Source of the DNA: Sympetrum striolatum
Taxonomy: Eukaryota; Arthropoda; Insecta; Odonata; Libellulidae
NCBI GenBank assembly: GCA_947579665.1
Contig: OX388351.1
Location: 56,304,939-56,368,938, forward strand
Length of the DNA stretch: 64,000 nt
Reading direction: 5' to 3'
The position numbers were made by a program, and so were the translations under genes. The notes under the pieces were generated by a model, which saw nothing but the letters and a program-made list of their open reading frames with translations, was not told the origin of the DNA and did no database searches. Of this stretch, positions 33,450 to 46,950 are shown piece after piece. Position 1 is the stretch's first letter; each line of letters opens with the position of its first letter.

Positions 33450-36400
33450 TGGGATATGAACTTTTTAAGTTAGTCTACAGTAATGAGAAACACAGGGAGC
33501 CAAAGGCGATTAAATAAAAGGTCGCAAAGGATTTCAGTTGTAGTTTGTGATGTCCTTTCCTGGAAAATATCATCGAATAGTATCGAGTTGATAGCTGAAC
33601 TGTTTGGTTTTCTCATTCAGATTACCGATTTCAATTTCCAATAGGAAAATGTGATAATCCAAGATTATATTCGGACATATGAACACTAGCCCTTTTGCTC
33701 ACCCAGTTTGTGATTTGACACTAATGAAAATCTACCGATAACGATTTCAGTATTTTATATACGTTAATTTAGAAAATGGGTTATCTGGTATAACGTTATG
33801 TGTTTTTTTTATTTTTCATTCGTAAAATCAGTTTTTTGCACATTTTTATACCGCCAGGGATAACCTGTTGAAGACATTAACTTTAAGCCAAACTAAATTA
33901 TTATATTTAAAATTTGAATTTTCACCATTCATCTGATTATATAAAAAGTTTGTGATGTTAAATTACCCACAACCTTTTTCTCAGCACAATCATTTTGAAA
34001 CTAATATTATTGTTTACATTTTTATTAACTATGGAATAGCATTTACGATCATTTTGAATTAAATGCTTCCGCATTTTTCTCCTTTTATGTTAAGAACCCA
34101 TGGGTATAAATAATACATGCCTAAGTAATTTCGATTTTACATTTCTCAGCACCAATGACTAAATAAAGTAACTTTGATTCCAGCTAATTCTTAAGTACTC
34201 ACATTTTTATCCATCTGTAATGTCAAATTCTTTGATTATTATTAGTCAAAATAAAATAATTAATGTTTATGAAAGCATGACAAATACTAACCAACCTTAA
34301 CAACTATTTTTAAATAAGGAAATAAGCTATTTTCAGCTTGTTTCTGTTTCATATTTTAAATATTAGCATTATTACTACCGCGTTGCGTGTTTATCAGATC
34401 GTCGTTAATGGAAACCTGTAAATCATTTTGAGTGTTTGTCTCGGTACATAAATGTCTGCCCAGCCAACACCCTAAAAGTTGACTTTGCACCCATTTATTG
34501 ATTAGCAAACAGCTCTTACAAAACTGCAGACCTCCTCGTTTTCCTTTCGGATTAAATTATTTTAAGTTAGCTCGAGGACCAGTCGTAATCCACCGGGAAA
34601 ATAGAACTTAAAATGCCTAGAGTTATGCTGTTGAAAGAGAACCAAAAATGCAAATATCGGAATTCAAATACTATATTTGATTTCCAATTTCCTGATTTAA
34701 ATGGATTTTGGTAAAACGTAATCAATACTTCGTGGAGCATCCCTAAATATTCTTGCAGAGTGACCTTTGAAATGCATTAAAATAAATTAAAATGTGAGAA
34801 AAATAAATAATGAATTTAATTATGAATTTATGAAAATATTTCCGACATGGCTTAATGGAATATAATAAATATCTTGAAATAAGGATCCCCTTAGTGAGTT
34901 TCACAATGAAAAAATTAACCACAAGAAAATTAATGATATTAGCATAAAAACACAACACAACATAAATATTTTTTATTTGGAATTTAGAGAATTGTTGTAC
35001 GTATAATGTATAATTTTGAATTTTATTACGCTTCGACAACAAAGACCATTTCACGTTTCACATAGATATATTATTATAATTATATATATGTATATATTTA
35101 ATTATAATATATATTGATAATACTCTATTTACTCTAATACCTATTTTTGTACATTATTACGTATCATGTCTATTTAATGTAATAATTACCAAGAGTTGAC
35201 GCAAAATTACTCGAGAAATCTCAGTGTATTAGAACTCACTGGAGAATAATTTCATGCTGCGTTTGATATATTTTTGGATTGGAGTTTCACAGAAGCTTCT
35301 CAAGTAGTAATGATTCATTGAAGTCATATCTTACATAATGAATTACTTATGAAACTAGTCTGTTTTTGAACATAGGATTATTTCACTTATGATTCTCTGA
35401 TTCTATAAAATCTAATTCGATGTAGAGTGCGTAAACGGAACGTATTGTTACTTGGTATGAAGTTATTGAGCAGTTATTTGTTCCATTTCAAAGCTAATAA
35501 GACTCAGTTGTGAGAGAAATTGGTGGAAATTTCTAATCTTGCATATGCATGTATGCATCGATAATTAATTTTTTGTCTAGTAAGCAATTTTCCACATTTT
35601 CTAAAGTTAAAATATTTGTAATTACCTAGAGTCTTTGACAATTTTCAATCTCTTGGAGTATTCATCAGTTTATGAAGAACGGAGATACTACATTCAAAGA
35701 GAAAATATGGTAGCAATTTTTTCTTCTAGGAATACTGTTTCATTGCTATAAATTAACGTTCAGTTTTTCTGGTTATTAAATTTCCCTGATAATGCTATAC
35801 TGAAGAATTTGCATGATTTAAAGTGACTTTCTCATATGATTTTACAGAAAGAATACCGTATGGCAAAAGTCATATCATACCACAACATACTTACATTTTT
35901 TCCGCGTTTACATTAAGTGTAATGCAAATTTAAAGCAGAAAATCATCGTGTAAGATAAAACGCTTACGTGCTGAGGTTTCGTAAAATACACATTTTCGTA
36001 GGAATTCGTTTTTAGTAAAACATGATGATATTAAATCCCAGCTAAATGTTTCGACTCGATTTCCAAATTTAAATACGAGGGTAGAGCTATTGTAACATCA
36101 CCAATCATCTTTTATTTGCAACTATGTTGCGATCATAAGCGCCATTTATCATATTTAAATCGTAACCTGAATCTCGTCTTTGTAAAATAATCATGTAAGA
36201 ACTTGAAATTAAGAGAGAGAATACAATCTTCTAGATTACTTGTGTAAATCATTGGTTTTGTATATCAGACGTATTTAACGTAAAACGAATGAAACATTTG
36301 TCTTATTGCTAAGAATAATAGCGGGATTACAAGTGGATGTTGAAGAGGGAATTAGCCATTTAACAATAGCATATCCTATATAGAGATTCTAAGTGGAACT

Positions 36401-37564
36401 ACTGCTGGAGCTTTATTTCTTGCTCTCATGACATTAGTATTATCTATCTTTAAGCCATAGGAATTCCTTTGTTTTAAGTCATTCATTTAACGGCAAAGCA
36501 TTATCTACTCTACACATACAGAACGAACAAAGAGATAAGATAAGAATTTCTCAGTAAATTAAAAGTAGATGGTCATCGTAAAAATAGCAGTACGATTAAG
36601 TACAGAAAATTAGATCCAGGACCTTAGTGGTGTTTAGGGAGAATTTGATCCGCTTAGGGATATGTTGGGATTTTCGATTCAAATAAACTAAAACTAGCGC
36701 GTGAGTACACATGTTAATTGAATTACTTGTGGCATAAAAACTTCCCATAAGATACCTGTACAAAGAGAAGCAAACGATGAGTTAAAAGGGAATGAAAGCT
36801 CCCCAATAATCTTACTAAAACTCAGAAAAATGCAGTATTCAGTGGTAATGTAGCCGAGATTCGTGAAATTCATTAGCAAGAGTATCATCACTTCCTTTGA
36901 AGATATGGAAAAATTCACATCTAGATTATGTGATAACGTTTCAAAGCCGCAATTGCATTGCAATATCCACCCATTCGTAGATATCAATGTAGCTACGGAT
37001 TTAATTTATGTGGTTATGAGGCCTACGACCACAAAAGGTAATTCAGACACGTGATCCTTGATGTAATATAATTATCTTTCTTTCTATCAAATAAACTTTG
37101 CGCAACAGTCAAGGTAAAATTTCATGGTGTTCATTTCTTTCAATTTATAATAAACCAATCTATATATCACTTTTTGGTAAAATTTGATCTTATAAGGATC
37201 TTATAAGGTCTTGACTAATAAAATATACTTCACTTGTCGTTAGGTAGAAGGTAGAGAAAAGGTAGTCTCTATTTTAATGATTTCTCAATCTACTTGATGG
37301 CTGTGGTAATATAAAGGTGCTTGAGTTTTAAGTGATATTCCAAAATGAGATGCATCTAGGTCGCTTATAATGGAATTCCATGAAATATGTTATTTATATG
37401 ATAGTCACGTGTAACATACGGGGACTTCGTCAATTCACTGTTTATTATAACTGTGAATAAAGCAAACATTGAACAGCAAGTTATCAAATTCTTCATGTTG
37501 TACATCTGTGAAGTATATATCTCAAAGGATAATTGTTTACTGTGACTCTCTAAATTAATGGACA
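33450..37564. other. Long AT-rich desert, nothing recognised
   Basis: More than 4 kb without a supported gene, a tRNA-like box or a repeat that I could match. Open frames here (for example 34743-35054 minus, 36694-36987 minus) are hydrophobic, lysine- and asparagine-rich products of AT richness. Confidence 0.45.
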
Positions 37565-37800
37565 CTGGATTGTAGAGAGTAATGAGGTTCGTGAAACAGG
37601 ATGAGGAGTGAGGTTGTTTTTCTTTGCTTCAACCACCAGACCAAGATGCTGTGAGTGAAACATGTCTACCTGAGTGGACACCATGATTCTACGATTAATG
37701 GTTCTCTTGGCATTCCGTAAGGAGAAGCCATAATTAGTACCACTATCTGGCATCACACAGACCTCCGTGACTTTTGTGAAGTAGCCATGAAGAAGACCAA
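37565..37800 (+). repeat. Dispersed repeat family D, copy 2
   Basis: AATGAGGTTCGTGAAACAGG, ATGAGGAGTG, TTTGCTTCAACCACCAGACC, ATGCTGTGAGTGAAACATGT and CATTCCGTAAGGAGA correspond in order to 55690-55850. See also 18015-18300. Confidence 0.6.
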
Positions 37801-38525
37801 CAAAAGTAGATGAAAGATACATTGCTCTTAATTTTGCACTAGATATATATAATGATAATCGCTTGTAAACGGAGTGGTTAAGTAATGGAGCATAATGCTT
37901 GAAGAAGTCAACAAGCAGTTACTGAAAAACAATATGGATTTTAGTCGTATATTATTGTGAAATAGGGAAAGAAATGTGAAACTGTTGTAACTTTTATATA
38001 ATCCATAAGTTCAATGATGAACATTTTGACCAACCAATACGTATCTTAACAAAAGAACGATGAAATGGCTTCATAGTATCTGTATTTAAGGAATGTCTCA
38101 ACTGAATTTGCATTAGATTGAGTATTAGGGGAATGATTGTATACGTTAATATTGTGCTCTTAACAATAATTAAGACTATCACAATACAATTTATTAAATA
38201 ATAGTTTAACAGCAGCGAATGATAATAAGAAATACATAAATAATATCCATATTCAGAGAAATAAGTAAAGAATTCTGAGTGTAAAATCTTAAAAGAAGTA
38301 GGAAATATAAAATGGGAAGTAAGAAATGTGCTCCTTAGGATTACGATCACCTAATACTTTTCATTTACTTAAGTAGCCGCTCTCTCGATAGAGAGAAAGC
38401 AGTTGCATCAACAATTTACGAAATGTGTAGGATTTTTTCCTTTTTGAAACCACCGTCTATTGTGTCCTAAGTATAGCTTTGTTTCAATTGATTCGGTATA
38501 AGAGTAGTATTTGAACAATTCAGGA
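37801..38525. other. Nothing recognised
   Basis: AT-rich. A small perfect hairpin GCTCTCTCGATAGAGAG lies near 38380. Confidence 0.4.
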
Positions 38526-39270
38526 CCAGAAATCCCTATGACTGTAATCCATACAAGCAGTGACCCCTTAGCCAATCATTCCCGTAGAGGGCATCTCACC
38601 AAGTGCACTACTTCCACAGACAGATTAAATGCCTCGTTTGGGGGAATTAGGGGAATAAACGATACCACGCGTATATCTCGAGGACAATACGTGAGGGCTC
38701 CTTCTGGAGACCCCACACACGAGTCCATTCCACGGAAGATCGAAACAGTGGATAGGCAGAGTCTTTCGGTGGGGCTTCGGATCCCCTCTGAGATAGGAAC
38801 TATTGGGTAGTCTGGTCGACACCCCTAGTCCCCGATCCCCAGGCACGTCTTCTTTCCATCCCCATTTGACCCTCCACCCCCTCCCGCCCCATTCGACCGC
38901 AAACCGCATCAACTTCTGGTACCTGATCGCTAAACTGCCTCCTCCTACCGGCTAAAGGCATTCCTCACGTAACGACGTCTATCCATTGCAGCGTCGTTGT
39001 ACGGGTTCCCCCAACATCCGATTCCCACTAAGGCAATTTAATGCGGGTTTACCGGCAGGTAATTCAAACGGGGATCCCAACGCGCGATGATGAACGCGTC
39101 TTCCTCAAATGCGTGCCCAAATAATTGGTGCTTTATTCTCGCTCACTTTTATAAATCGGCCAATAAATTCGATAATTACGAGCTGCAAATTGAGGCTCCA
39201 ATAAAGGCTGTCGCGTTTCATCTCCGCGTCATTGCTGCGGGAAATTCCATTTTATGATTTCCAGAACGGA
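38526..39270. promoter_or_regulatory. GC-rich island 5
   Basis: About 740 bases. 38800-38900 is C-rich on the plus strand; 39120-39260 mixes homeodomain-like cores (CCAATAAATTCGATAATTACG, CCAATAAAGG) with CpG-rich sequence. Frames at 38511-38810 plus and 38625-38912 minus overlap and show no domain. Candidate enhancer. Confidence 0.35.
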
Positions 39271-41510
39271 TAACACCAGAAAAAATATGGTTAATATGAT
39301 ATTATTGGAAATTTCAAAAAATCATGGTGGTTCGCGCATAACGCTGATATTGGCAAAATTTAAGATATCGAGTTACTTTTATATCAAAGAGCTTGAATTC
39401 TCCGTGCCATAAATTGAAACAATTTTTAATTTCTTCTGAGATAAAGAAACTTTTTCTGCTCATCTGAGCTATGTCACATAAGAAATTATGACGAAATCAT
39501 TCATTTACATTTTCTTAAGTTTTGCTAACCTACAGAAAATTACCACGTATGTCCTACTTCCATAATGGAAAAATCTTCTAACAAATGCGGTGATTCATAT
39601 ATTACTCTACCCTACGATTTAAATCAATATAATTGAATTTAAGGATCGTAGATGGGTGGCTTAATTCAATTCTACCTCTTTTATTTTAAGAATTGCATGT
39701 GCTAAATAATTCTTTCTTTTTTGTCTTAATAATTTCTCTTAAATTGTAATTGAATCATTTTAATCTTATGATTATAGGTATATCTCGTATATCTTGTATT
39801 GCTTTCATTTCAATAGACTACCTTCTTTACCTGGGCTTATTTCTTATAATTTACAGGAATCTCAATCATGGTTAAATAATTTACTTTTATGTTCAAGAGC
39901 TTCACTGCTTAATGCAGAAAATGTTTCCTTTGAAAAAATGGTGGGAAAATTCGATTTTTTCTTGCTTTTATAAGGAAATCTTTGGAGCTGATGCAATAAT
40001 TCTTTTCTCTGTGATTTGGTGCTACTTTTGCATCTAAGTAGATGAATTAGCATGGAATCGAGTACAAATTATCTTTATATACTCCAAAGACAAAGGTGAT
40101 CAATGTGTTGAACAGTTGTGGTAAAAAAGTCTCTAATCGATTTCTGTAGACAGTAATATTTTATCAGGGTATTTTTGAGATGAATTTAATAATATTTATG
40201 ACTCTAACTTACATACATTCACTGTTCCATCAGAGAATTAATTTATCTCACAATCTCCATATTCTCCTTGGATTCTTGGATATAATATAATTCTGACTGA
40301 ATTAGTCAGACTCGTCAAGTGTACACTGTCGCATAATGTCAAAAACAGCGATAACCAACCACGAATCTTGCCCTAGGCCCACGTCCGACCCTTCGGTTGA
40401 CCAAAGAAAAAAGAGACCTTATACGCCCACCATACTACCGTCAACCCTGCGTAGGTAGCTTTACGGAAGATAACACCCCTGAGCAATTACCAGCTGAGGA
40501 TGGCCGTACATCTCTGATAAACAAAAGAGCAACACAAATTGTGAAATTTAGTATCTATTAATGCTGAAATGTTCATTTGAAAATCGTTATCGCTTTAGTA
40601 TTTATCAATGCGGAATATAACGGGAAGAATTTCAAAAAAGTTTTACTTAACATTTTATTAGATATTTTATTTCTCAATATAAATATAGGACTCTTATTTT
40701 AAAATAATGTTTCTATTATTATAAATAGTTTTGTAAGTTAGCAATTATCTCTTAAACGATACGTTTTGTTTGATTTCCAAGTTATATGTAGGCAGAAATC
40801 CATAATAAAAGGAAGAGATTGATGGAAATCTACAATGGAAATCGATGCCTATCTTTTTTAACTAGACATTAACAAGGCAACATAACAAGAATTAATAAAA
40901 TATTTTTTTTAAAGCTGTGAATAACACCAAATTGCATCTTTAATATGCGTTTAAAGTAAGTTATAGGTATTACTTGAAAGGAAATATTAAATTTTTGCTC
41001 CTTAGCTTATACGAAGCGTGCTGAAATGGTGCTTTTCTCAGTAGTTGAAGTTTCTGAGATTTTCCCTCGAACGTCTTGGTTCAGAATTTTTAAGGCCAGT
41101 TCTTAGCAATGGGTTCATTAATCATATAACCGTAGTTAAAACCGTTGTAATATGGATAATTTCCATTAAAATGTTAGCAGAAAAGCAAATATTTATTCTT
41201 ACTCAACTCTCTGAGGAAATTGCGAAACGTCAAACTTTTTGATGATTTAGGGGGGGTTAAGAATCACAAAGTAGAAGTGTATATGAATACAAATATACAT
41301 CTTTTTCATTTATGTAAATTTATTTATCATTTTGAATCCAGGTATTGTCATATAATTTGCCTAGTTATAAAATAGAGACATTTCGTCTACATAGTTCTCA
41401 AAGTCGTGTTTCATTGTACGTGCCCATTTATTCCATAATGACGAAATTTTCCGCAGTGAGTCGGACCGAGAAATTCAGCCAATAGTGAAAGTATATACGT
41501 GATTTAAATA
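39271..41510. other. AT-rich stretch, one GC-richer patch
   Basis: At 40300-40510 there is a less AT-rich patch. One plus frame there is open for 41 codons from ATG at 40337, hydrophilic and proline-rich, but has no recognised motif and no splice sites I would defend. Nothing else stands out. Confidence 0.4.
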
Positions 41511-41519
41511 AACTTTCAT

Positions 41520-41922
41520 TTCGCATTGAGTTTCGCGGGGGAGCGGTCACGTGTATCGCCCCCACCTTTCCATCTCCACCCTATTTCCCACTTCTCACTC
41601 TATTCCTTCAAGATTTCCCCGCCGCTCCCCACACGCACGCACGCTCACAATCACACGTTCTTCCTTCCATTCCCACAAGTCCCCTCCCTATTTCATTCTC
41701 TCCTTTTCTCCCAAAAGGGCCCGCCCATCCCTTTCTTGACTCACATACTATTTCCCATTGGCCCTCTTCTTCTCCACCCGAACGTGTTTTTTCAATGCTG
41801 AGATATTACGTCTTCTTCTTTCGATACCTTTCTCCTCATTTCTTATTCTCATCTCCTTCTCTCTTCCTTTTCCTTTCCCGCAGAATCCGATTTTCTCGCC
41901 GTGTTGTAAAGGCAGCGCCGCG
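41520..41922. repeat. Pyrimidine-rich tract
   Basis: Roughly 350 bases in which the plus strand is mostly C and T (for example CCACCTTTCCATCTCCACCC). Its open frames encode only proline-, serine- and histidine-rich strings. Such strand-biased tracts can form unusual DNA structures or bind GAGA-type factors; function not shown. Confidence 0.55.
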
Positions 41923-42364
41923 TAATTATTCTGTCAAGCGATTTGCTAGTCGTTTCGGGGATCGGAGCCTTTCGTCGCTGAGATCGCTTGTATCCATTAT
42001 CTTTTGTGAAAAATCACTTTGTTGCTTATATAATTTAATTTAGGCTTGTAATTTGCGTGGGTGGATCTAATCTTACGCACGCATCTTCAGAAAATTCATC
42101 ACGACAAAAATATTCTTGATTATAATTAATGTTGAATTCGTAAGTTCAAAAACATAAATTTTGAGAATGCTGCTCTATTTAATCCTGTCATTTGAAATAA
42201 AATAAATTGGTTATATTCAATGAATTCTTTTGAGGTTATTACAATTTTTTAAGAAAATTGTTTTATATTCTATTTGCAGAACGGCTCTAATTTTTCGGAA
42301 AGTGTAATTTCCCTCATTAACATATTCTTTGTCAATGACATATGATTTTATTTCTCTTAGAGTT
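41923..42364. repeat. 442-bp diverged tandem duplication, first unit
   Basis: Starts TAATTATTCTGTCAAGCGAT and includes TCACTTTGTTG, TGGGTGGATC, GTTGAATTC and CTCTAATTTTTCGGAAAGT. Each of these has a counterpart about 442 bases downstream in the same order. Confidence 0.75.
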
Positions 42365-42770
42365 TAATTATTTTGTCAAACGATTTGCGAGTCGTTTCGG
42401 GATTGCGGGATTTTGTCTCCGAGAAAGGTTTTTTTTCCCATTACCTATCTTTTGGGAAAGCTCACTTTGTTGGGTATACTATTAAATTTCGGCTTATACA
42501 TCGCGGGGGTGGATCCACTTCTTGGAAGGCCATAATGAGAAACTGTTTTCTTGCTCATATTATAACGTTGAATTCACAAGTTGAAGATCTAAAACTTTTA
42601 AGACCTGCTTCTTTATTTGGCGCTGTTATCTTATTATCAAAGAAACTATTTATTGAATTCAAATAAATATTTTTGATAGATTCAGTTATCTAAAAAAAAT
42701 ATTTTTAATTCGATCGTAATAATTCGCTGGGGAGCTCTAATTTGGACGGAAAGTCCAAAATGGCAATTGG
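42365..42770. repeat. 442-bp diverged tandem duplication, second unit
   Basis: TAATTATTTTGTCAAACGAT, TCACTTTGTTGGG, GGGGGTGGATC, GTTGAATTCACAAGTT and CTCTAATTTGGACGGAAAGT mirror the first unit. An open frame of 97 codons (42373-42666) lies in this unit but is broken in the first unit, so it is unlikely to be coding. Confidence 0.75.
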
Positions 42771-43062
42771 TTTGCACGCTCTTGAAAGGGCGATAATTTC
42801 ACGAACGGAAAAAGTAAATCATACATCACATTTTGGAGTGATTAAAAATGTTATTATTCAGTTAACGGATAACTTATTAATTTTATACGATATTTTTGGA
42901 TGAATCGAAAAACACTATTATTTTTACAGTTTATTTTGTAGCAGATGATGGTAGATAAATTCCTAAGAGGAAACGACAACCGACATTAATTCTTAAGAGT
43001 AATATAAATAGTCAACATCCAGTGTAAAGAAAGAAATATGGGAGAACGGCTGTTAATGAATT

Positions 43063-43239
43063 AGAGGTTTAAAATCTCCAAAAGCCGTCTTTGTCGGCGT
43101 TCCATCTCTTGCTCGGATAAAGCAAGAAAGGAATGCCGAGCTATAATTGTACTATAGTGCTGCATTCCTTTCCTGCTTTGTCCAACTACCTGGAAGTAAG
43201 AAGAGGAACACCGAACGGCTTTCGGAGATTTAAACCTCT
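43063..43239. repeat. Fold-back element, 177-bp imperfect palindrome
   Basis: Left arm AGAGGTTTAAAATCTCC..AAAGCCGT..GCGTTCC..AAAGCA.GAAAGGAATGC pairs with the reverse complement of the right arm, which ends at 43239; the centre is near 43151 (ACTATAG). The arms are over 80 bases each with scattered mismatches. Phrases from it recur at 18598-18640 (GACTGTTAATGAAAGGTT, ATCTCCAAAAAC) and near 47905-47945 (GACGTTCCTCCTCTTACTTC), suggesting a small dispersed family. Confidence 0.8.
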
Positions 43240-45759
43240 TATTAAACATCCAATGTATTCCTTTTTGAATTTGTAAGTAAAGTTACAGCTACAGCTAGTA
43301 AAGAGCTGAGGACAAATCGAACATCTTAAAGCTGTAATAATAAAACCTTTTAAGAAATCTTACTTAATTAAAATAGTATTACACAACAGAGAATCAGTTC
43401 TAACATTTTGAAAGCTATTATTACAATAAAGCTCCATAACAGAAGTACTACATTATAAACCCAAAGTAACACAATATCATGTTAGGTTTTTCAGTAACAC
43501 CAAATCAACTGTGAGCCTATTAGGCTCGTGACCTAGTGAAAAGAAACCTATGGTTTTCTATTTATTAATTCTGTGATTCGGTGAACTGCTTCTTTAATGC
43601 TACTCTTTTAACCGAGTTACTTTCCTTCTTTAAAAATTGAAAACACCATTATATACTTGAATTTTATAGAATACTATTCGTAAATATTATATTTTTTTAA
43701 ATATCATTATTCCTCTTCTATGATAATTCCAAATGCTAATATTTCCTGGATATTGGCATAAACTTTGGAATAGAATAAAGATAAATGTATATGTCTCTCA
43801 AGATAGAAGTCTAGCAGTGGATCATTCGAAGCGAATGTCGCTTGGCCTAGGAAGTATACCGAGGAACGGAGACACACTACGAGATGGCTCCATTAGCGTG
43901 TACGTTCGCCCGGAATGAACTGGGCTCTTCGCTCTTGTTAGGATTTTCACCTCCCTTTATCTCAAGAAACTTAAGTGACTTGCATTTTTAACACAATCAT
44001 ACATAATATCGAGGTTTAAAGAAATTATTTCCATCTAGTACTACTAACTAGATATTTAGGGAATAAATATTTGTTCAACAAATTAAATAAGATTAATTAT
44101 GAATAACTTTGAGTTGAGTGATATTCGGTGAAAATTCAGTTTTTAGTAATACGTAAAATAAGTGAAAGAAAATAAATCTGTAAAATTCACAATTTAACAG
44201 TATAAACAGACGAGGATGCAGTCAGTAGCGATGACATGACTGGGTCAAAACTGGTCGAAAATTTAACTATTTCTGTGGTATCATTTTGTGGATTTCACCA
44301 ATTTCGATATAAGGAGAACGTTGTCATGCAATTTTGTATTATATTTAAAACTCTTTACGTGATTCCCATTTTAAATTGACTCAAATTTTGGTTTAGTGAA
44401 GGATATTTCATTCAGTTCTCTACACTGAAATGCCCTATATTTTATTTCACTAGTTTTGGAAAGCTTTGAGGGGTTTTCCTCGAGACTAGAGTGAATACAA
44501 GGAAGAATATCTTATATTTCCCTCCTCCCACAGGAATGACTACCACCTGGCCTTGTGCATATTTGTAGTCTTGAAGAATAAACAAATTGCGTAATAAAGG
44601 TTAGAAAATGTATCACGAACTTACTAATGTCAGTATATTGCCAATGCTTACCCTACTTATTGGCGATGATATTCCATTGATAACTAGGTTGTAACTCAAA
44701 TGAAACAACTTATTTCATGTTACCATAGAGTTAATGCTCGCTCGTATTGTAACTGAAAGTGGTGAAGACATTGCAGCGTTTAGCTGTTTTCTTTTCACTA
44801 TTCCAAAATTTTAAAATAAAGGGCCATTATAAACGTCTTCAGAGGTGATAAAGCAGGAAATATCTTTAAAATAACAGTAGTTAAAAAGAACTTTTAAAAT
44901 GAAGTTCTTTCATTTGAAAATACTAAAGACGCAATCAACACTTATAAACTCGGTCGGTATTCTTAATCATAATTCAAAGACGAATAGTTCTAGAAATTTT
45001 AAGATATATGGACACTTTTTTTAGAAAATCATGATTACATTGAGCTTAGAATAGAAAATAGAAATTTATTTTTGAAGAAGAGAAAATGTTAGTCGTCGTT
45101 TGGTTTGCCGCGATGAAAAACTAGAAAATAATTTTGCTGCGACGCTAAAACTAATCTAGAGTACGCAAGCGAATGTGGGGCGTGGGGGATGAAGCAGCAG
45201 TCAAAGAGATGTCCTAAGTAAGAGGGCCCGTGTGATAAAAACTCACATGGTTCTGTGGTAAATGCTGCCGAGATGTACTTTGATACCAGCTGCGAATTTC
45301 CAAAGGCAAAGAGACTGGAAAAAGTTACTTCCTAAGATTAGAGGGAGTGTAATCCCGAGTTTAGAGAGAATATTCACAGATGGCGTCGGCTAGATTATGC
45401 ATATAGTCTCCCACCTTGGAGGATCATACAGTGGATATAAAACTAGAGAGACAGATGCTGGAATGAATTGCGTTTAGAACTCCAGTTTTCCGGAGCTGTA
45501 AGTACTAAAGGGGAATAACTAGGTACTCCTTACCTCCTCTCTTACAAGTCGAAATGACTGGATATGTATTTTGAATTTTCAGTCGGAAAATGAGGGATAG
45601 AACGTTTTTGTTCATCCTCAAATTAGATCCTTCAAGTTGTGAATTGATAAAACCACATAAACTTAATATTTTTCATCGATAGCTGGTAATAATTTCAATG
45701 AGGATGAAAGTTGGAAATATAGCACTAAGCACTTACCGGTTAAGCAGTTTTGTAACCTG
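43240..45759. other. AT-rich stretch, nothing recognised
   Basis: Two somewhat GC-richer patches (43795-43935 and 45160-45540) hold no domain I can read. No matched repeats. Confidence 0.4.
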
Positions 45760-45763
45760 TTAA

Positions 45764-46347
45764 CCCTTCCTTGACTGTGCCTAGAAAATTTCCAAAAACA
45801 GTGGTGCGTGGTACTCGGGTTCCCAATGCTTTCTTCACGAATATCACATTGTTTTTTTGTTTTTCTTTTACTTATCCTTTAATTATGTTTAGAAATACAT
45901 TATCGATTATTTTGTTGAGATTATATTTCATTTCTTTGAAGGTAGCATTAGAGTTTTGACTGTAATATGAGATTTTATAGTACAACTTAATTTAAATAAC
46001 CTTATTTTAATTGGATTTACTGTCATAATTACTGTTAATTCAATAAAAAATTAATCAATTGATAAATATGTAAGAAAGGATGACTGAATTGCCACAATCA
46101 CACGACATGACATTGTGTATAGCAATCCAAGCAAAATTGGTTGTGCGGGGTACTTTGGTACCCATTCAAAAACTAAAGATATTTAGGAAATAAGTACGTG
46201 AAACAAATTTCTTTCAATTACATAATATAAAAGAAAAATTGATGCACGAATACATGGAATAAGAAACATATGTGGTTAAAAATAAAACTTTTCTATTGAA
46301 TTTAGCTATTCTGGGGTCCTCCATTACCCCGCACCGTCAAGGAAGGG
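45764..46347. mobile_element. piggyBac-type MITE flanked by TTAA
   Basis: TTAA at 45760-45763 and again at 46348-46351 flank inverted ends CCCTTCCTTGACTGTGC (left) and CCCTTCCTTGACGGTGC (right, reverse complement), 16 of 17 identical. TTAA target duplication with ends beginning CCC is diagnostic of the piggyBac superfamily. Subterminal phrases GTGCGTGGTAC, GTGCGGGGTAC and GGGTACCC-like blocks repeat inside. No transposase is present in the 584 bases, so this is a non-autonomous copy. Its single 62-codon frame (45771-45959) starts inside the terminal repeat and is not a gene. Confidence 0.9.
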
Positions 46348-46351
46348 TTAA

Positions 46352-46660
46352 GCTGCATTTGACCTGATTTTAGCATGAAAAATGTGTATATTTAGTTTAT
46401 CACTGGAAGGAAAAAACTTTTTAAGTTATTAAAATTTTGAAATTATTTCTTGATTGGAATTTAGTTGCTCCCGTGAGACTTGTCTGAGAAAATAAGTACA
46501 CTAATAATTAAGATTAGGATTAAAAAGAGGATTCTGTAATGAACACTCATCCCATCACTGAAGGGATGTTTTCCTCGGGCCACTATATCGATCTAATTGC
46601 GATCTAGCAAGATTCCTCGGGGGCAGTAGAATTTTCCTTCGAATCCCTGCTTCTCTAATC
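46352..46660. other. Nothing recognised
   Basis: Short spacer between the MITE and the pyrimidine tract. Confidence 0.4.
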
Positions 46661-46950
46661 CTCTCGAGATATTTCTCTTCTTTTCAAATTCCGAAGACGA
46701 ACTTCCTCCTCCCTCTCTGTCTGTGCCACTTCTTCCTTCTCAAGTCATCTCCCTCCCATTTCGCCTTTTACTCTTCCATCTCACATATCTTTGGAAATCG
46801 ACTCTATTCTCTGTTATCTCCTCACACTATTTCAACGCCCTCTGTCTCTCGCTTTCTCTCTCCATTTCCCTTCCAATCATTCCTCTCCTCCGATTTCTTA
46901 TATCCTCTTATCTCTTTTCCTGTTTCCTTTTTCTTTCTTCTTTTGACATG
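46661..46950. repeat. Pyrimidine-rich tract 2
   Basis: About 280 bases almost wholly C and T on the plus strand (CTTCCTCCTCCCTCTCTGTC, CTCTCGCTTTCTCTCTCC). The open frame 46723-47031 is serine- and leucine-rich filler. It is similar in kind, not in sequence, to 41520-41922. Confidence 0.6.

Noticed and set aside
34743..35054. 103-codon minus-strand frame
   Set aside because: Extremely AT-rich sequence giving Ile, Phe, Lys and Tyr runs; no motif.
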